Shown in pieces: positions 8,023 through 8,890 of a stretch of DNA of 8,890 nt. Below the pieces are notes generated by a model that saw only the letters and a program-made list of their open reading frames with translations, made no database searches and was not told the DNA's origin. Every line of letters begins with the position of its first letter. The first letter of the stretch is position 1. The position numbers and the translations under genes are program-made. Source of the stretch: Polynucleobacter sp. UBA2650 (GTDB taxonomy: Bacteria; Pseudomonadota; Gammaproteobacteria; Burkholderiales; Burkholderiaceae); the NCBI GenBank assembly GCA_002359975.1, contig DENG01000108.1, forward strand, positions 3,667-12,556, read 5' to 3'.

Positions 8023-8050
8023 AAAAAGGGTGTCTTTCAACACCCTTTTT
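8023..8050 (-). terminator. Rho-independent terminator after mucD, symmetric
   Basis: A perfect 11-base stem, AAAAAGGGTGT (8023-8033) and ACACCCTTTTT (8040-8050), encloses a 6-base loop. On the minus strand the stem ends in a run of six T, 18 bases after the mucD stop, a textbook intrinsic terminator. The plus strand also carries a T-run, so it could work in both directions, though no plus-strand gene is close by. It separates mucD from lepA, so lepA probably needs its own promoter or read-through. Confidence 0.85.
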
Positions 8051-8068
8051 GAACCTAAAACTATGCGC

Positions 8069-8890
8069 TTATTTTTGAGCTGGTCGAATTGGGACCACAA
8101 TCGTGCCATCCCCCCGTCGAACAAAGACTGGAACTGATTTATTAGGATCCATCGCCTTTACTGCGGACTCAAACTGTTTTACGCCAGTAATATCAGTATC
8201 GCCAATCCGCACGATGACATCACCAACTCGTAAGCCTGCTCGACCGGCTGCGCCCTCACCAACATTGGTAATTTCCACCCCACCCCTGCTACCAAGATCT
8301 TTCTTCTTTGCATCCGAGACATCAGAAACACTGATACCTAGGGACTTGTTTGCAGTACCAGCTTGTGGACTTGGGGTCTCCACTTTCTTAGCAACCGCCT
8401 TATCGGGTTCGGCATCGGCTACAACAACCGTTAGATCACGGGTTGTACCCTTACGCCAAACTTTGACAGTAGCACTAGTGCCTGGCTTAGTATCGCCAAC
8501 AATACGGGGTAAATCAGTAGATTTAGTAATGTCTTTACCATTGAAGCTCAGAATCACATCACCGGCCTCAATACCACCCTGTGCAGCTGGCGCACCTGGC
8601 TCAGCATTACGAACAAATGCGCCACGAGGTTTTCCTAAACCAAGACTCTCGGCAACCTCTTTATTGATTTCGCCAATCGCCACGCCAATTCGACCGCGCA
8701 CTAAACGTCCTGTAGTGCGAAGCTGATCAGCAACGCGCATGGCCTCATCGATGGGGATCGCAAATGAGATTCCCATATATCCACCCGAGCGACTAAAGAT
8801 TTGAGAGTTAATCCCAATTACCTGACCGGCAGTATTAAGAAGAGGCCCCCCTGAATTACCAGGGTTTACAGCAACGTCCGTCTGAATAAA
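8069..8890 (-). CDS. mucD: HtrA/DegP-family periplasmic serine endoprotease, 5' end cut by window edge
   Basis: Protease and chaperone that degrades misfolded envelope proteins. The 273 visible residues begin inside the trypsin-like domain: [16 protein letters not shown] holds the catalytic serine in GNSGGP (codon 8852-8854), followed by INSQIF and GISFAIP, the usual end of that domain. Two PDZ domains follow: the first from [11 protein letters not shown] through [16 protein letters not shown] to about DLTVVVAD, the second from SLGISVSDV through [16 protein letters not shown] to the end. A low-complexity linker rich in Lys, Pro and Ala lies between them. The catalytic His and Asp and the signal peptide are outside the window. 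Being next to lepA fits the MucD-type gene that follows rpoE and its anti-sigma genes in related bacteria, so control by sigma-E is possible but cannot be seen here. DegP, DegQ and HtrA are equally fair names; the 5' part would help decide. Confidence 0.93.
   Translation of the reverse strand, partial: FIQTDVAVNPGNSGGPLLNTAGQVIGINSQIFSRSGGYMGISFAIPIDEAMRVADQLRTTGRLVRGRIGVAIGEINKEVAESLGLGKPRGAFVRNAEPGAPAAQGGIEAGDVILSFNGKDITKSTDLPRIVGDTKPGTSATVKVWRKGTTRDLTVVVADAEPDKAVAKKVETPSPQAGTANKSLGISVSDVSDAKKKDLGSRGGVEITNVGEGAAGRAGLRVGDVIVRIGDTDITGVKQFESAVKAMDPNKSVPVFVRRGDGTIVVPIRPAQK

Noticed and set aside
8103..8726. A 207-residue open frame on the plus strand opposite mucD
   Set aside because: It lies wholly antisense to the two PDZ domains of a clear HtrA protease, has Ser/Pro/Thr/Arg-rich composition typical of reversed coding DNA, and matches no family I recognise.

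Overview
The window looks like a stretch of a betaproteobacterial chromosome, most likely a moderate-GC member of the Burkholderiales such as Polynucleobacter. Three things point there: the gene order HtrA/MucD-LepA-LepB-Rnc-Era-RecO-PdxJ-AcpS-NagZ; an elongation factor P that carries arginine, not lysine, at the tip of its modification loop; and the overall character of the proteins. The genus is an inference from memory of gene order and protein style; no search was run. Nothing looks horizontally acquired. There is no insertion sequence, tRNA, rRNA, CRISPR array or phage gene.

Layout. A plus-strand gene, efp (5' end outside the window), occupies the left edge and ends at 496. Everything else reads leftward on the minus strand. 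From the right edge these are: an HtrA/DegP-type protease (mucD, 5' end outside the window), a strong hairpin terminator (8023-8050), a 194-base gap with a second perfect hairpin and a weak promoter-like hexamer, and then eight tightly packed genes: lepA, lepB, rnc, era, recO, pdxJ, acpS, nagZ. Gaps inside this set run from a 4-base ATGA overlap to 9 bases, so it is almost certainly one operon, probably with translational coupling at several joints. The nagZ stop codon meets the efp stop codon in a shared TTAA, leaving no intergenic space at the convergent end.

How the genes work together. The cluster is a housekeeping operon. It covers translation and ribosome work (LepA/EF4, RNase III, Era, and EF-P from the opposite strand), protein export and envelope quality control (signal peptidase I, HtrA protease), DNA recombination repair (RecO), cofactor supply (PdxJ for pyridoxal phosphate, AcpS for phosphopantetheinylation of acyl carrier protein) and peptidoglycan recycling (NagZ). 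I found no evidence of a previously undescribed system. The points worth a second look are local: a long insertion in Era, the shared stop codons and the hairpin lying inside the 3' end of nagZ, the paired hairpins and unexplained GGAGG in front of lepA, tail extensions on RNase III and AcpS, and several ambiguous start codons.
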